Made by a program: the position numbers and the translations under genes. A stretch of DNA of 64,000 nt from Onthophagus taurus (Eukaryota; Arthropoda; Insecta; Coleoptera; Scarabaeidae). The stretch is taken from NCBI RefSeq assembly GCF_036711975.1, contig NC_091971.1, forward strand, positions 3,665,501 to 3,729,500, given 5' to 3'. Shown piece after piece: positions 24,176 through 37,200 of this stretch (its first letter is position 1; each line of letters begins with the position of its first letter). The notes under the pieces are model-generated. The model ran no database searches. It was not told where the DNA came from and saw nothing but the letters and a program-made list of their open reading frames with translations.

Positions 24176-25894
24176 ATCTATTAGAAGAACATGGTCCTCA
24201 AATATAAATATCACTAAGCATTAAAACCTTAGAACACAACACTAAAAGGACACTGCCATAACCTGCGCCTCGTTACTCAAACACATAGCATCAAAACGAA
24301 TTTGGGATACAGAGTGTTTGTACCATTGTAATAATAATAAAATAATTTGCCAAAATTTGTATTATAACTAATATTAACTAGTATTTCAAATACAGCTTTT
24401 CTTTAAATTAAAATTTAAACGAAAATCCATAAAACTCTAATGAATCGAGGTATTATATTGTAAGTATGGAAAAATACCATAAAACACATAAATTTGAAAC
24501 CGACTCCTATTTGAAAATATTCTAGACTAGTTTGCACAACTAATATTTCGCCTACGAAGTATTTTTTTTATTCGAAGTCGTTGCCCCGTTTCGAAATGAA
24601 AAAGAAGACTTGTTTTTTCAGACCATTAAATTATGTCATAAAAATAAAATTACACAATCAAATAGTTTCATGTTTTAAAATAATAACATCCCCGTTTAAT
24701 TATTTCTTTTTTTTTCTTACAAAGTATTCTGTTATAAACAATACAATAATACATCCGGTTTTATTTATATAATTTGCAAACTCCGAAGAATTCCAATCTT
24801 GTAAATTGAACACTGCGCAACTTTGTTGGTTATCAAAAACGGAAAGGAGAAAAATATAGCCATTGACGCGCGTAGAATAGATTTTAATGAATCAAAACGA
24901 CCAACTCTATCTCAATATAAAATTACACATGGCTGATTAAACAAAATTTTGCGATTAAAGACTAAATATCAGCTTGAAAAACGGAAGACCGCCCAGCTGT
25001 CTAGTTTTTTGGACTTTTTGCATCTTGTTCGGGTCAACTTTAAACGTTAATAAATAAACGAAATTAATCAGATTGACGTAAATGAGCAAAAATCCTGAAT
25101 TGCAATGTCTTCCGTTTAATCAATCGTTTCAAAGTTTAAAATCGATTTTAATCTTTTTTACACATCAACATACTTTAATAAATATTTTGCGAGTTTAAAT
25201 ATAGGTAAAATTTGCTGAAAATTAGATTTTTCAATTTTGCTGAATCGGTTTAATTTACGAGTTGATTGACCCAAGTGTTTACGTGCTCGTTTGAAATTTA
25301 ACACTGATTATGATATATCCTGATTATATAAAAAAAAGATAGCGAAAAGGAAATCGACCATTCTTTTTTCTTATAAGGTGATTTATCTTATTGAGTAAAT
25401 AAGATTTAAAATTTTAATTCATTAAATTTTAATCGCCAATTTAATTTTGAATTAACTTTTAGACAACGGTTATCTATAAACTATAAACTATAGTATGAGG
25501 TGATAACATAGCAACAAGATTCCTTATTTGGCCGCACGTGACGAATAAGATGATTTAGTTCTAATTAAGTCTCAAATAATTAAATGCATTTTAGATTATT
25601 ACATAGTATTAATCTGTAGTATCATAGTCGATGGTTAATTTAACTTTGTTGAGGTCAAAAGCTAACCAATTGATGCAAAAAGAATGTTTTTATACGCGTG
25701 TAGCGACATTGAAATGAATTTGGAGGTCAAATTAAGATAAAATTTATGTTTCTTATAAATACATTTTAAAACAATTAAAATCAAATAACCTTTTCAAAAA
25801 TTTTTTGTATCACCTTTAAGATTTCCTATCAAGTTGACACAAAGAGTTTTATGTTCCAGAAAGTTCAATATTTAGAGACTCAAGAACTGAGTTT
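24176..25894. other. AT-rich intergenic, no gene seen
   Basis: No open frame with a domain and no clear repeat. Confidence 0.4.
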
Positions 25895-26160
25895 CGGTGT
25901 CAAATAGTGTCTAGCATTGTCAAGCAATATCCTGGTGGTCTTTTTCAAACAATGACAATGGTGGTCTTCTGCCAACAAAATCTGTCCTCTCTAGTTAGTT
26001 TTCTGACGGCAATCTAGGCTTTTGCAAACAGAATCTAGTCATTAAATAGCTATATCTAGTCTTATGTCATTAGTATCTAATCTTCTGTCAACGATATTTA
26101 GTTTTTTTCAAACAGTATCTTGTCTTTTGCAAGCAGAATTTTATTTTCTTTAAGTAAATA
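25895..26160. repeat. Minisatellite, about 22-bp unit (third block)
   Basis: Diverged copies (AGTATCTTGTCTTTTGCAAG, ATCTAGTCTTATGTCATTAG) of the unit seen at 21,890 and 23,830, separated from them by 1.7 kb of unrelated sequence. Confidence 0.65.
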
Positions 26161-28075
26161 AATAAGTTATAATTTGATGCAATTCTGATAGAAATATGAT
26201 GCAGTTTTTGATAAAGTGTTTTTTCTGTACAAACTGACTGGAAAGACTGAAGTGAAATGACTGGAAGCTGTACTCTAATAACAATTTTTGTTTCTGATTT
26301 TTATTATTTCATTTTTGGTTTCAATTTAAATCAATTTAGTTTTTTAACAATTTTTAAAACAAACCGTTTTTTTTTTTAATTTTTTGCTTTCGTTTTCTAT
26401 TCAATTTTTTTTATTATTAACTCTAAAAGCACGGTTCCCGTGAATCTGAAATACGCGAGTGAATCTGGGTAAACAACACGCCGGGAAACAGCACCTCTAT
26501 TTGCTCACAATTAAAATTTTAAGCATGTTAACCCTTCGCGCAACCTCTAAACCCCGTTCATTTCCCCGCAGCATTTGGTTAGCTCTCATTGTTCGTTCGT
26601 TTGGTGAATTTATTCAAAAAGCTTGTAGGAAGTTCATTTTGGCTTTCTCTCTCACACACAGTTTATTAGTGGGTATGGTTTGGCGGATCAGAAACACTCT
26701 TCTCTGTCTGTGGATTATTAGAGACGCTATAATTGGCTTAAGTTAATTATTTGTTCTGCTTTCGCAAACATCGTGTTTAATCGACCAAACGATCCAAATC
26801 AAATAGTTGCCGCAGGTCAATTCACTAATCCTGTTAAATAAGCATTATTATTTAAACTATTTAGTACTCTATTCATTTAACTTTTAAGTTAGTTTGAAAA
26901 GTTTAAATTTTCTTCATTATTTTGACATTTTAAACGTCACTCATTTTGACATTTCAAACATAATTTATTTTGACACATGTCAAATTTTTTTTTTAATTTG
27001 ATGCTTTTTAATTTTAAATTAATTTATATATGCGAAAGGGAAGTAAAACTCAACAGGTTTTCTCAATTTCAATAATGAAGGTATTACCGGTATACATTCG
27101 AATATAATCCGCATGACAATTCGTCGTCGCTTCGCCCCCTTTTTACCACCACCACCCCTTTGGGACGCGGGGTACGGTTGAAACGGCCTTATAAATAATC
27201 GTTGTCATTTTCCGGAGATTATCTAATATGTCAACATGGGACAAACTGTCATTTCCTCGCTGTTAATATCGCAGGATTGTCCCCATCGTGTTGAATTAAA
27301 GGAGCAGGACGCGTCCTGTGGGTCCCTGGTGTATTAAATAATAGTCCTTTGGGATCAAAATCATCGATAACTAACTTACCGTTTAAAATTATATTTTATT
27401 CATTGAAGGGTATGATATATGTTAAAGAATGTACTTAACCTGACTAAAAAATGAGTACTAAAGAATATAAAGTTTTCAAAATAAAAAAAACACTTACCGA
27501 AACACATTGGTTAACACTGCCATTCGTCTTGTTGCTTTTATTGGTTATACAATAATTATTTGTTTAATCTATTTGTAAAATTTTTATGAGTTTAGACGAT
27601 AACCTATAACATGCAACTTTGTTGCAAAATTATTAATAAACACAATGTATTAATTACTAATATTGAACTAAAATGTATTTTAAATTAATATTTTTTAGTT
27701 TTTAATTTAAAAATTTGTATAATTAGAATAAAATCTATAAAATTATTATAAATTAATTTAAACCACCTAAAATTTAGGTTATATATCCGCAGAGACATCT
27801 ATGATATAAAGTGCAATTTTTATTGAGGTAAAATATAGAAACCTGTAATTTTAGTGTATTAAATTTCACAATTTTAAAAACGATTTTTAGAATATAATTT
27901 GCAATTTCTTTCTTCTTATGAAGACAAGATTAAAGACATTTTATACACTTTGTATATGCGAGAAAGTAAAAATAATTATTAAATGAAACATTTTTATATT
28001 ATTTCTTTTTAGTTTTCATCATTTTCTTATAAAATTAATCCTAACCTTATTTATTTAAACCAAAAAAAAAGGTAA
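26161..28075. other. AT-rich intergenic, no gene seen
   Basis: A short GC-richer stretch lies at about 27,120-27,340. The 95-codon frame at 26,459 plus has no recognisable domain. The portion next to 28,076 includes the 3' UTR of SmF. Confidence 0.4.
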
Positions 28076-28424
28076 TTAATCCCTAGTTTCTCCTTCTTCA
28101 TCTTCTTCTTCGGCACCTCTTATAAACAACACATTGTTGCATCTAATTAATACTTCTCCCAAATTTCCTAAAACATGGTTTATTTATCGTTTATATTAAT
28201 CATTTACAAAGGCAAGAAATGTGGGTTAAAAAAGGATTTACGGAATTACCTGACATGGCCCCATCAATAAATTCTTCTGTATTAGCTAATTGAAGGTTCA
28301 TGTACCCATCGACTGAAACTAGATAACCTTTATATTCGTGGCCCCACTTCAACTTGACCATAACAGCCTTCCCCGTCAAACTGTTGAGGAAGGGTTTTGG
28401 GTTTATTGGCATAGCCGTCGACAT
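28076..28424 (-). CDS. SNRPF: Small nuclear ribonucleoprotein F (SmF)
   Basis: Two coding exons, 28,250-28,424 and 28,076-28,167, joined across an 82-bp intron (donor gtaatt, acceptor ttttag) within a glycine codon, give an 88-residue protein. It begins [20 protein letters not shown] and contains the Sm1 motif ([20 protein letters not shown], then YMNLQL) and Sm2 motif ([16 protein letters not shown]), ending in an acidic tail [11 protein letters not shown]. Length and sequence match SmF across animals. It is a subunit of the seven-member Sm ring on spliceosomal snRNAs, assembled in the cytoplasm and working in the nucleus. The start follows an AT-rich leader; the 3' neighbour of the next minus-strand gene is about 0.6 kb upstream. 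Confidence 0.97.
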
Positions 28425-29016
28425 TTTTATAATAGGTGATTAATTCGCTAGAAATTGAAAAAAACGTGCGTTTTCTTTACGTTTTGGTTTCTAACCTAAA
28501 AAGCGGTTTACGTCAAATTATTACTAAGTTGTTTTGGTGTGAATTTAGCAATCAACTACTTTTGTAAAGGTGGGTTTTATGAAATAATTGATTTAAATTA
28601 GTTTTAGTTATTATTTATATTAATTTTTTTGCAAATTTAAATTAAATCTTTATCAAATGATTTATTTACATATTTCAAAAAAACGTTATAATTTTTTATA
28701 ATGAAGTTAGCTCTAAACAAGAATATCCCTATTCTTAAAATTTTCTGAAACGAACTGAAAATTCCACCTATGAACTTATTTTTCTGACCTTTACGCCAAT
28801 GATATTAGCAACGAGTAAGAAATCTTTTATAAAAGAAAAAAAGCAGAGGTCATACAAAAATATATATTTGTTTTAACTGGTTATAACATAAATGAACATC
28901 AACCGAATATTTATTTAAGACAAAGTTACAAGTTGGATTATAAATACTTTAAATAACACCATAAGTACATTTTTCTTTAAAAATCATGTTTGGTAAGAAA
29001 CACGTGTTTTAAACGC
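28425..29016. other. Spacer between SmF and the calmodulin-like gene
   Basis: AT-rich. It must contain the SmF promoter near 28,430-28,560 and the 3' UTR of the calmodulin-like gene. No motif is distinctive enough to call. Confidence 0.4.
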
Positions 29017-30071
29017 TTAATAATAATCTGGAATTGGAGCGCAAGCAATTTTAACAAAATCTTCGTAACGCACCATACTGTTATTATTAACATTCGCCTC
29101 CCTAAAAATTCTGTCCACCTCTTTCGATGAAATACACTCTCCCCATCGTTCTAATAAATGCCTTAAATGTTTTGCATGGATCACTCCTTTTCCATCTGGG
29201 TCTCCAGCTTTAAATGCATTCACAACTTCCCTCGGTAGATCCTCCGATCTTGAATGCACGTCCATTACTTCCAAAAAATCAGCAAAAGTCATTTTTCCAC
29301 CCTTAAAAAAACAAATTCATTACATAATTTGTCTTAACAAAGCGTGACATCATTTGAGTTCAATTTAAAATGTCAAGTTAAAATTACTAATGTGTTCAGT
29401 TAAAAAAAATACGCTGTAATATGTGATGGATTTATAGCGGTTTTTTGCATGTTTTTGATTAGAATGAAAGGTTTGTAAATAAATTTTAAGTTACATAAAT
29501 TATTTATTTTTTGTTGGGAGATTTCGCTAAAAAGAAATTCTCGTTTTATTAATTACTTTTCTTTTTAATTATGAATTTTTTATGATGAAGTTAATTAATA
29601 AGATAAATAATTTATTGGTGAAATACCCAAAAAGGAAATCAATAAATTTTTTTACTTTTTGAGGTTAAGTTTAATTGTCAAATTTTGACAACAATTTCTA
29701 ACCTTACTTTTTTAATAATTTTTTTTTAATTAAATTAAAACTTATCTTGTATTGATATAACTAATTAAACCAACCTTTTGTTTTAAATATCCAGCCAATT
29801 CTGAAATAGTTGGTGATAAACCCAAACTTCTCATTATAACGGTTAGTTCATCGAGAGTTTTAATTTGTCCCGATCTTGCAAATAAATAGAAACATTCTCT
29901 AAATTCTAAAAAAAAAATAAATAAAGATTAAAGGAAATCATATATTTAAATTAGGTCAAAACAAAACTTTACCTACGATATCCTGCTCTTTAAAGTATCG
30001 CGCCTATAAAAACAAATTAAAAAAACATTAAATAAATAATCTAATGACTCTTTAATGAGTAACCTTACCAT
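29017..30071 (-). CDS. CALML4: Calmodulin-like protein 4 type EF-hand protein
   Basis: Four coding exons on the minus strand: 30,069-30,071 (ATG only), 29,973-30,003, 29,775-29,906 and 29,017-29,301, about 149 residues, the usual calmodulin size. The text reads MARYFKEQDI at the start and ends CAPIPDYY, like CALML4 proteins that end in DY. EF-hand loops are degenerate: DPDGKGVIHAKH lacks an acidic residue at position 12, and the last loop starts with Ala, so calcium binding is doubtful. The third exon appears to carry one extra T in a run near 29,880. With the 31-nt second exon, the frame gives the expected EFRECFYLF but then breaks before ARSGQIKTLDELT. Using a donor one base earlier (ATC, then gtaggt) restores an open frame with a different 9-residue stretch. 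A sequencing slip is as likely as a real change. Confidence 0.85.
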
Positions 30072-30567
30072 TTTACGTTAGTTTTTCACTAAAAATAACT
30101 GCATACGTGTCACTTAGAAACTAGGAATCATCCAAAAACGTCGAGATAACAACAGGTATATCAGGTACACTCAATTAAAATTGAGTACAGTCCTTGTAAA
30201 ATTGTTTGTAGTTGCGCAAAACCGTTCTTGTTATTTCTTAATTGTTTATTTACACTTTTCATCTTCATCATTTTGTTTTTGTTCTCGTTACGAATCTTTT
30301 AACAGTCGTCTTATCGTTATTTACCACATTAAGATGTAAATAAATTTAGAAAATTAATCGAAAAGTTTTGGCACACTTTGAACTTTGGTCAACGTTTCGG
30401 TTGTGGGGGAGAAAAAATGCGTGCACGCTTGTAAATCAACACTTAACATCGAACGAAAACGATAAAGTAATAAACCAGAAGTCTTTTTCAATTCATTCCA
30501 GACAATTATTCAGTAATTATGAGGTGATCTTCACTCAAAAAAAAAAAAAATAGAAGAAAACGATAAA
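30072..30567. promoter_or_regulatory. Probable bidirectional promoter region
   Basis: About 0.5 kb separates the start codons of CALML4 (minus) and the SLC25A42-like carrier (plus), which are divergent. Both promoters must lie here unless distant leader exons exist. The sequence is AT-rich with no clear TATA box or initiator that I would rely on. Confidence 0.45.
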
Positions 30568-31925
30568 ATGACTCTTAACCAAACTATCCAAGAATCTCTG
30601 GTTCCTCTAACTGGGAAACTTTCCAACACCGATATCGTTGTGACTAGTTTGTGTGCTGGGGCCATAGCTGGTGCTCTAGCTAAAACTACGATAGCACCTT
30701 TGGATAGGACAAAAATTAATTTTCAAATCAGGTAATGTAAGTAACGCTTTTTTGTAAATAAAAACTAAAAAGATTAATAAACAAGCATTGAAATTAGTTT
30801 TTTCGTTTTAACTCTTATGTAATTATCTAATTTATTTCTTTTTAGTGAAAAACCATACTCAACAAAGAAGGCCTTAAAATTTTTAATACAAACGTTGAAA
30901 AATCATGGATTTTTTGCATTGTGGAGAGGAAATAGTGCTACTATGGCTCGAATTGTTCCATACGCTGCTATACAATTTACAGCACACGAACAATGGAAAA
31001 GACTTTTAAATGTTGATGCTTCCGGGTAAGTAAAAATTATCTTTTTAAATTCGTGTACAATTTACGATAATGGGAAGATAATGAAATATTAAAAAAAAAG
31101 CAAGTCATTACTTTATTTCATTATTTTAAACATTTCAAGATTGCTTTGAGGTTATGTGTAATTGTCAAAATTTGACAGTTAATATAACCTAATTTTTTTT
31201 TAATTTAAAAAAATTATTTCTTTTTGTAGCAAATCTCCTGGGAAACAATTTTTAGCAGGATCTCTTGCTGGAGTAACTTCTCAATCGTTAACTTACCCAT
31301 TAGATTTAGCAAGGGCTCGAATGGCAGTTACTCCGAAAGATCAATACGCAACACTACGACAAGTTTTTCTAAAAATATATAGACAAGAAGGACTTCTAAC
31401 GTTTTACCGAGGCATTATTCCAACTTTATTGGGTGTTATTCCATATGCAGGAGTTTCTTTTTATACATATGAGACTTTAAAACGACAATATAAAGGTTTA
31501 AAAAATTTTATATTAATTTTTTTTAACTAAAATTTTAATTTTATTTTAGAACACATAGGCCATTTAAATATACCTCAACCAATAACTTCTTTAGGATTTG
31601 GTGCAATAGCTGGGATGTTAGGCCAAACAAGTAGTTACCCATTAGATATAGTTAGAAGACGAATGCAAACAGATATGATTAATAAATATCCATCAATATC
31701 TGGGACGTTAAAACTGATTTGGTTGTAAGTATCTATTTCTATTTAGTACTTAAAAATGCTTGATGTTAAATATATTTCTTTTATAGCAATGAAGGCTTAA
31801 AAAATGGATTATATAAGGGATTGTCAATGAATTGGATTAAAGGTCCTATAGCTGTAGGAATTAGCTTTGCTACATATGATAACATCAGGGATACTTTAAG
31901 GACAGTCGTGTTGAAATACAGATAG
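30568..31925 (+). CDS. SLC25A42: Mitochondrial coenzyme A carrier, SLC25A42 type
   Basis: Five coding exons (30,568-30,731; 30,846-31,025; 31,230-31,495; 31,550-31,724; 31,787-31,925), all with GT-AG borders and matching phases, give 307 residues. Three SLC25 repeats are present, each with a PxD signature: [12 protein letters not shown] (residues about 43-54), [12 protein letters not shown] and [12 protein letters not shown]. Other carrier features are [20 protein letters not shown] and [20 protein letters not shown]. The [14 protein letters not shown] text and overall length fit the SLC25A42 group, which exchanges CoA or dephospho-CoA for adenine nucleotides across the inner mitochondrial membrane. 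An AATAAA lies near 32,131. The ADP/ATP-type or GDC (SLC25A16) branch is the closest alternative. Confidence 0.9.
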
Positions 31926-33789
31926 AAAAATGATTATTTTATTTTCTAATGGTATAAAACAAAGAATTAGGATGGATTGGTCAATTATATAATAGGTTTA
32001 ATTAATTCTTTTTTAATAATTGTGAATTAGTCTTTTTACACATTCAAGAATTTTTCTCCTATCATGTTTTTATATATTTTTGATTGATTCTATGTAGACA
32101 TGTAAATATGGTGCAATTTATTTATTTTTTAAATAAACATTGTTATGGATTGTTGTATATTAATAAAAAAATTATATTATTACTACTTATCTCCTGTTTA
32201 TTTTATATTTTGTCTTTTAATTGACTAATGATTTACAAGAATTAAAGTTATATCAGTGTTTAAAAGTTCGGTTGGAAGCAACTAGGAAGTAGTAATAGTA
32301 AGTGGTCTATTTGAAGTCACTGAGACAATTTGGGATGTACTATGAGTAATTGAGAAGTACTAAAAGCATGTAAATAATAAGTACATTGCAAATCTAGCTC
32401 AAATGTTGACTTTAAACTTAATATTTTGTTAACAAAGTATTGTTTGGAATATGATATGGAGCTGAGAAACTTTTGTTGTAAGTTGAGAAGAAGTTTGAGG
32501 CACAAAATAGCTAAATCCAACTAAATTTGTATTTTAGGTTATTGTTAATCTGTGTTTGAGGTTATCTTATGCAAAATTTTAAGTTTTTTGGACGAACAGC
32601 TTCTTAAATGAACTTTTTTATCATCATTTAGTTTCAAATTAGGTTAATATAGAACATTTTTTATTCGAAATGGGTTGAAATTAAAAACAAGTCATTTTGA
32701 GGTTATAAGAGATGATTTGAGGTTATATTGTACCAATATTTGGTTTTTACAGGTCGAACAATTTTGGTCAAAGAATTTTATAACTCCCTGCTTGGAATTT
32801 TATTAGAATGTAGGCGAAAAAACGAGACATTCTCAATTTTTCAAGCAACCAGATGATTTAGTATATTGCTCAGATTTGCTGGTTTGATTAAGAAGAAAAA
32901 GGAATGAGTAGAGGCTAATTAAAGATTAAGGGCCGTTCTCTTACACTATGATAACATTTATTAATCTTGGTTTGTTGCTCATTCTGTATAAATAAAGGAA
33001 GAATATGAAAATCTGGATATAGTTTAAAAAGAGAACATTCTGTGTAAGAAGTCACGAAAAACGTTCCATTGCCACCTTTACACATAAATTTAGGACTAAT
33101 AAAACAGTTTGGAAAGTCTTAGCTAAGGAGAAACAATGTTTTAAGTATATTTGCAAGATAATTTTTCATCTGTCAGAAGTAAAATTAGAAGAAATTGTGT
33201 TTATTGAGATATAAATGATAAACTTTTTAAACAGTCAGCTTGACAAGACATCAAAGTGATGGAAAGAGCTGCTAGAGAGATTGTTGGTGATTACATGGAG
33301 ATGTTCATTAAGGGACTCATAGGAGAAAGAGTTATATCACAAGCTTTCAGGAAATCATTTTTACATAATATTTTAATTAAAACTTTCTAAGAATTCAAGA
33401 AAAAAATTCTAAGAAGTTGCTAATGTTTTATTTCAACCCTTAATTTGTTCTTTGTTCCATTTTATTTTCTAGCAAAATCAGTGGAAAATGAAAAATTATT
33501 AATAGTAAAAAAAATGTTAAGTAATATTTTTCAGAAAACAATTTTATTTTCAACTAGATAGCTTTCTACAAAAAAATGTTGTCTAGGGATTGATGCAAAC
33601 TGCTGATATTACAAGTTTGAAAATTTCTAAGAAATCTACAAAAAAAATACCAAGAAATGTATACTAAGCTTAATTATAATAATTTTTTCCTTTTTATTTA
33701 GCTGCAAAGAACTAATAATGGTGTTTATAAAAAAAAGTTGTGATTTTTTCTGGAATATTAAAGAAAATTTTTATTTTCAACCAGATCGC
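31926..33789. other. Carrier 3' UTR and intergenic, no gene seen
   Basis: The first ~220 bp is the likely 3' UTR of the carrier. The rest is AT-rich DNA with no recognisable coding sequence. The 67-codon frame at 32,317 minus has no domain. Confidence 0.4.
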
Positions 33790-34080
33790 TTTCTACGCAG
33801 GTGAGTGCGCACAAAGCGATCACGTGATAAGCCATTTACTTGACATGGTGGCTTGACGTTGTGATGTTGGTGTCGTCGCGCGGTCGTCGTAGGTTTTCGT
33901 AAAGACCCCGAGGATAAACGTTTGTTCACTGTCTAGTGTGGTGGAAGTTGTTGTGCGTTAGTTTCCGCGGTTTCGAAGCCGTTTAATTTTTCACATGCAC
34001 AACGTGGGATAAAGATCTCCCGGCCTGCGCCTCACCGTTTAAGTCCACGCCAGAAAGAAAAATAAGATAAACGAATTCAG
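33790..34080 (+). promoter_or_regulatory. STAT promoter and non-coding first exon
   Basis: A GC- and CpG-richer segment (about 33,790-34,080) stands out from AT-rich DNA and ends with a good donor, AATTCAG|gtaaaaa at 34,080/34,081. The next acceptor, 34,278/34,279, precedes the STAT start codon by 15 bp, so this is best read as the 5' UTR exon with its promoter. The transcription start is not visible. Confidence 0.6.
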
Positions 34081-34293
34081 GTAAAAACCGCGACCCTGTA
34101 ACAACATGAAAACAAAAAAACCCAATCTTATAAATATATCATTTTTTGTTTGGCCGCTATCACCGCGTAACGCATGCCCTTACGACTACATGACCTTGTA
34201 AAAATTTATAATGTTTTTTAATGCGCGTTTACATATTCTCACCTTTAAATATTACTATTTTTTCTTCATTTTGTTTAGGTTAAACGATTCAGA

Positions 34294-37200
34294 ATGGCAC
34301 TATGGGCCCAGGCACAACAGTTGCCTGAAAATTGTTTACAGCAGATACGGTCTATATATGGGGAACATTTTCCTATTGAGATAAGACATACTTTAGCTGC
34401 ATGGATTGAAGAAAAATTTTTGTAAGATCCAATTAAAAACTTAAAAAATATTTTTAATAAAAAAATATAACTTTTTTTAGAATTGATACAGAAATTATTG
34501 GTGACAATCCCCAACACGAGCAATATGTTGCCAATACAATTACTTCATTGTTCAATGAAATCGAGACGAAAGCTAATTCATTCACTAACCCAGAGTTTTT
34601 CTTGACCAGAATTAAATTGAGTGATGCTGCCAGATTCTTGCAGTTACGATACAGGTAAATTTAAGTTTTTAACTTATATGCCCCTTATTTTAAGATTACA
34701 TGTTTATTTTGAACTTCACACATACATGACTCATATCTGCATCTTGATGATAAGAGGTTATCTTATAGACATATTCATTTTATCAGGATGTAATTACAGG
34801 AGATTGTGTTTATTTTATGGGGCGTGTTTTAAGGAAATTGCTTTTTATTTAATTCAACACTTTAAGTATTTATAAAAAAATGATTTTAATCTTAATTTTT
34901 TAATATTGTAATTTAATTAAAAGAATTTTGATAGGTTATGTGTCATTTCCCTTTGACAGATTTAACCTCAAAATTAATACAGATCTATGATTCTAGAGTA
35001 ATAGACTAAATTGTAAAGTTTCTGCAACACAATTAATTCCGATTTTGAATTATGTTGTACATGTTTTATTAATGCAAAAAATAGTTAAAATAATCTATTA
35101 AAATTTTGAGGTTAAATTTTTATTTGACAATTTCGAGCGGTTAAAACCGTTGTAACCATGGTAACTACCTCATTGTGCAACATCAAATTCTTGTCCACCC
35201 AGGTTCATCGCCTTCCAAGCATTTTAATACATATTTCAGTTAAGCTGCTTCAATTAGTTTTATAAGCTAAGATAAGATTTAGATTACTAAAGTACGCGTA
35301 AAAATAGCGTCATTACAATATTTTTTTTTACAAAGATATGAGTTTTTACAACTATATGAGAGGAAAATTTTTGTTGCGTGTTTTATTAGTCATCTTTTTA
35401 GTACATAAAATAATTATGTATTGTGTGGGTAATTTTATAATGCAGTTTATTTATTAACATATAAATAATCAAATTGCTATGTCATCAATGTGACTCATAA
35501 AATCTGATACGCGGTACTAGCTCTAAAATATGGAACTGTCACAACATTGTAATCTATACAGTGAAGTAGAAGAAATTGAATCTCAAAAGATGAGCTGGGT
35601 GGCTGCCATCTAATCCAATTGGGGTTATTTGCATATTATAAGTGATGTGTTGCCACCTTGAGAATATGTGTTCCACTAGATGAAGATTTCTGGGCAAAAA
35701 TCCAGATGAAAAGCAGACAGAGTTGGCAGTACTTGCAAAAGACCAAATTGTCCTTGATAGAGGACTAAGTCAATACAAGACTGGACCCCCCTTTATGCAA
35801 GCTTGAACACTGCTAACTAGATACTGCGTGTGGAAGCCAAGTTTCTTTTTACAGAGGAGTAAACTCTTCTGGCACATGACTAATTACTGTTTGAGAAGGA
35901 TTAGATACTAGTAGGAGAGTCATTACTAAAGAAGACTAATGCTATATACAGGCTATTTCTAAATTGATGCGAAAGATTTCAAGGGGTGATTTTACAGCAA
36001 AAATTAAGGGGGGCTTCATATAACTTTTTGTTCAAAACCACTTCCCCGCCGAGATAGAGCCCTTTAAAATTAGGGAAAAAAAATTGTTTTTATTTAATAA
36101 ATCCACTATGGAGGAATTTAGAAGAATGAAATTTGGCAGATAACTGTTGCTAATAAAATGACACCTTTTGACGATTTTTGTAATCCTAAAAGGTTATTAC
36201 AATGGGAAAATCAACCCCTACAATATTTTGCATCAGAACTTTCTAATGCGTCCACATTTTTCTATTTAAAAACTTGATTTAATACTCAACTTTTTTGTCT
36301 CTTGGCATTTTCTCTTAAAATTGTTAGTTTAGTTAGAGAAATGAAGTTATGTCAAATTGATCTCAGCATTATTTTATTTTTTTGTGATCAAACTAATTTG
36401 TTAGTTGTAAAATATCAAAAGATAAGAAATTTGCAGATTTTTTCCCTTCACTTTAGAGGGCTATAACTTGGAAGAGAAGGAGTTTTGAACAAAAAGTTAT
36501 ATGAAAGACACTCCTTGAAATCTTATTGCTGCATTGCTGTCAAGGCTATATACTACTATATAGCAGCGAAAACACCGTTAATTGGACCCCAACCCGGTTG
36601 TGGACTACAAAAAAGCCACCTAAAACAAGTAATCAACAGTTGGGTGGTATCGGAGGTAGCCTTACGCTGGAAAGAACTTCCAGGACACAGATAAGCGAAG
36701 AGCATGATTACTCTGTCGCAAAACAAAACCAAAGAGGTTTTATGCCTCAGCTTTTCTGACTGACCATGCGCCCCTAAAATACCACCTCTTTCACATTGCA
36801 CAAGCTGAGGATCAAACTTTGCAACGACAAATCAGAAACGGCTGAACATATACTGCGTAATTGCGTTGCCAGAGGCCGGCTAAGACACAAAATTTTCGGT
36901 ACAGCTCTTTTGACACCTGCCAACATAAAAGAACGAGACCTTGGAGCCGGTTCTTTCCGTGAGGAGAGGAGCCGCTCCTCTCACCCTAGCAGCAATAATT
37001 ATAATAAAATATTATTAATATAGTATCAGATAAAATGCCACAGTTTTAAAAATACGTGTTGTAAAAATAAATCGTTTTCGACTTATATTTCGAAGAAAAT
37101 CAACAAAAATAAGTATTACATTAGATTTCATAGAAGTCTTAATAGAATTAATAATAATAATAATATATTAATAACTTTTTTTTATCACAAGAACTGAATA

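Noticed and set aside
26459-26746. 95-codon plus-strand frame
   Set aside because: No recognisable domain, no supporting splice context, and composition is compatible with chance.
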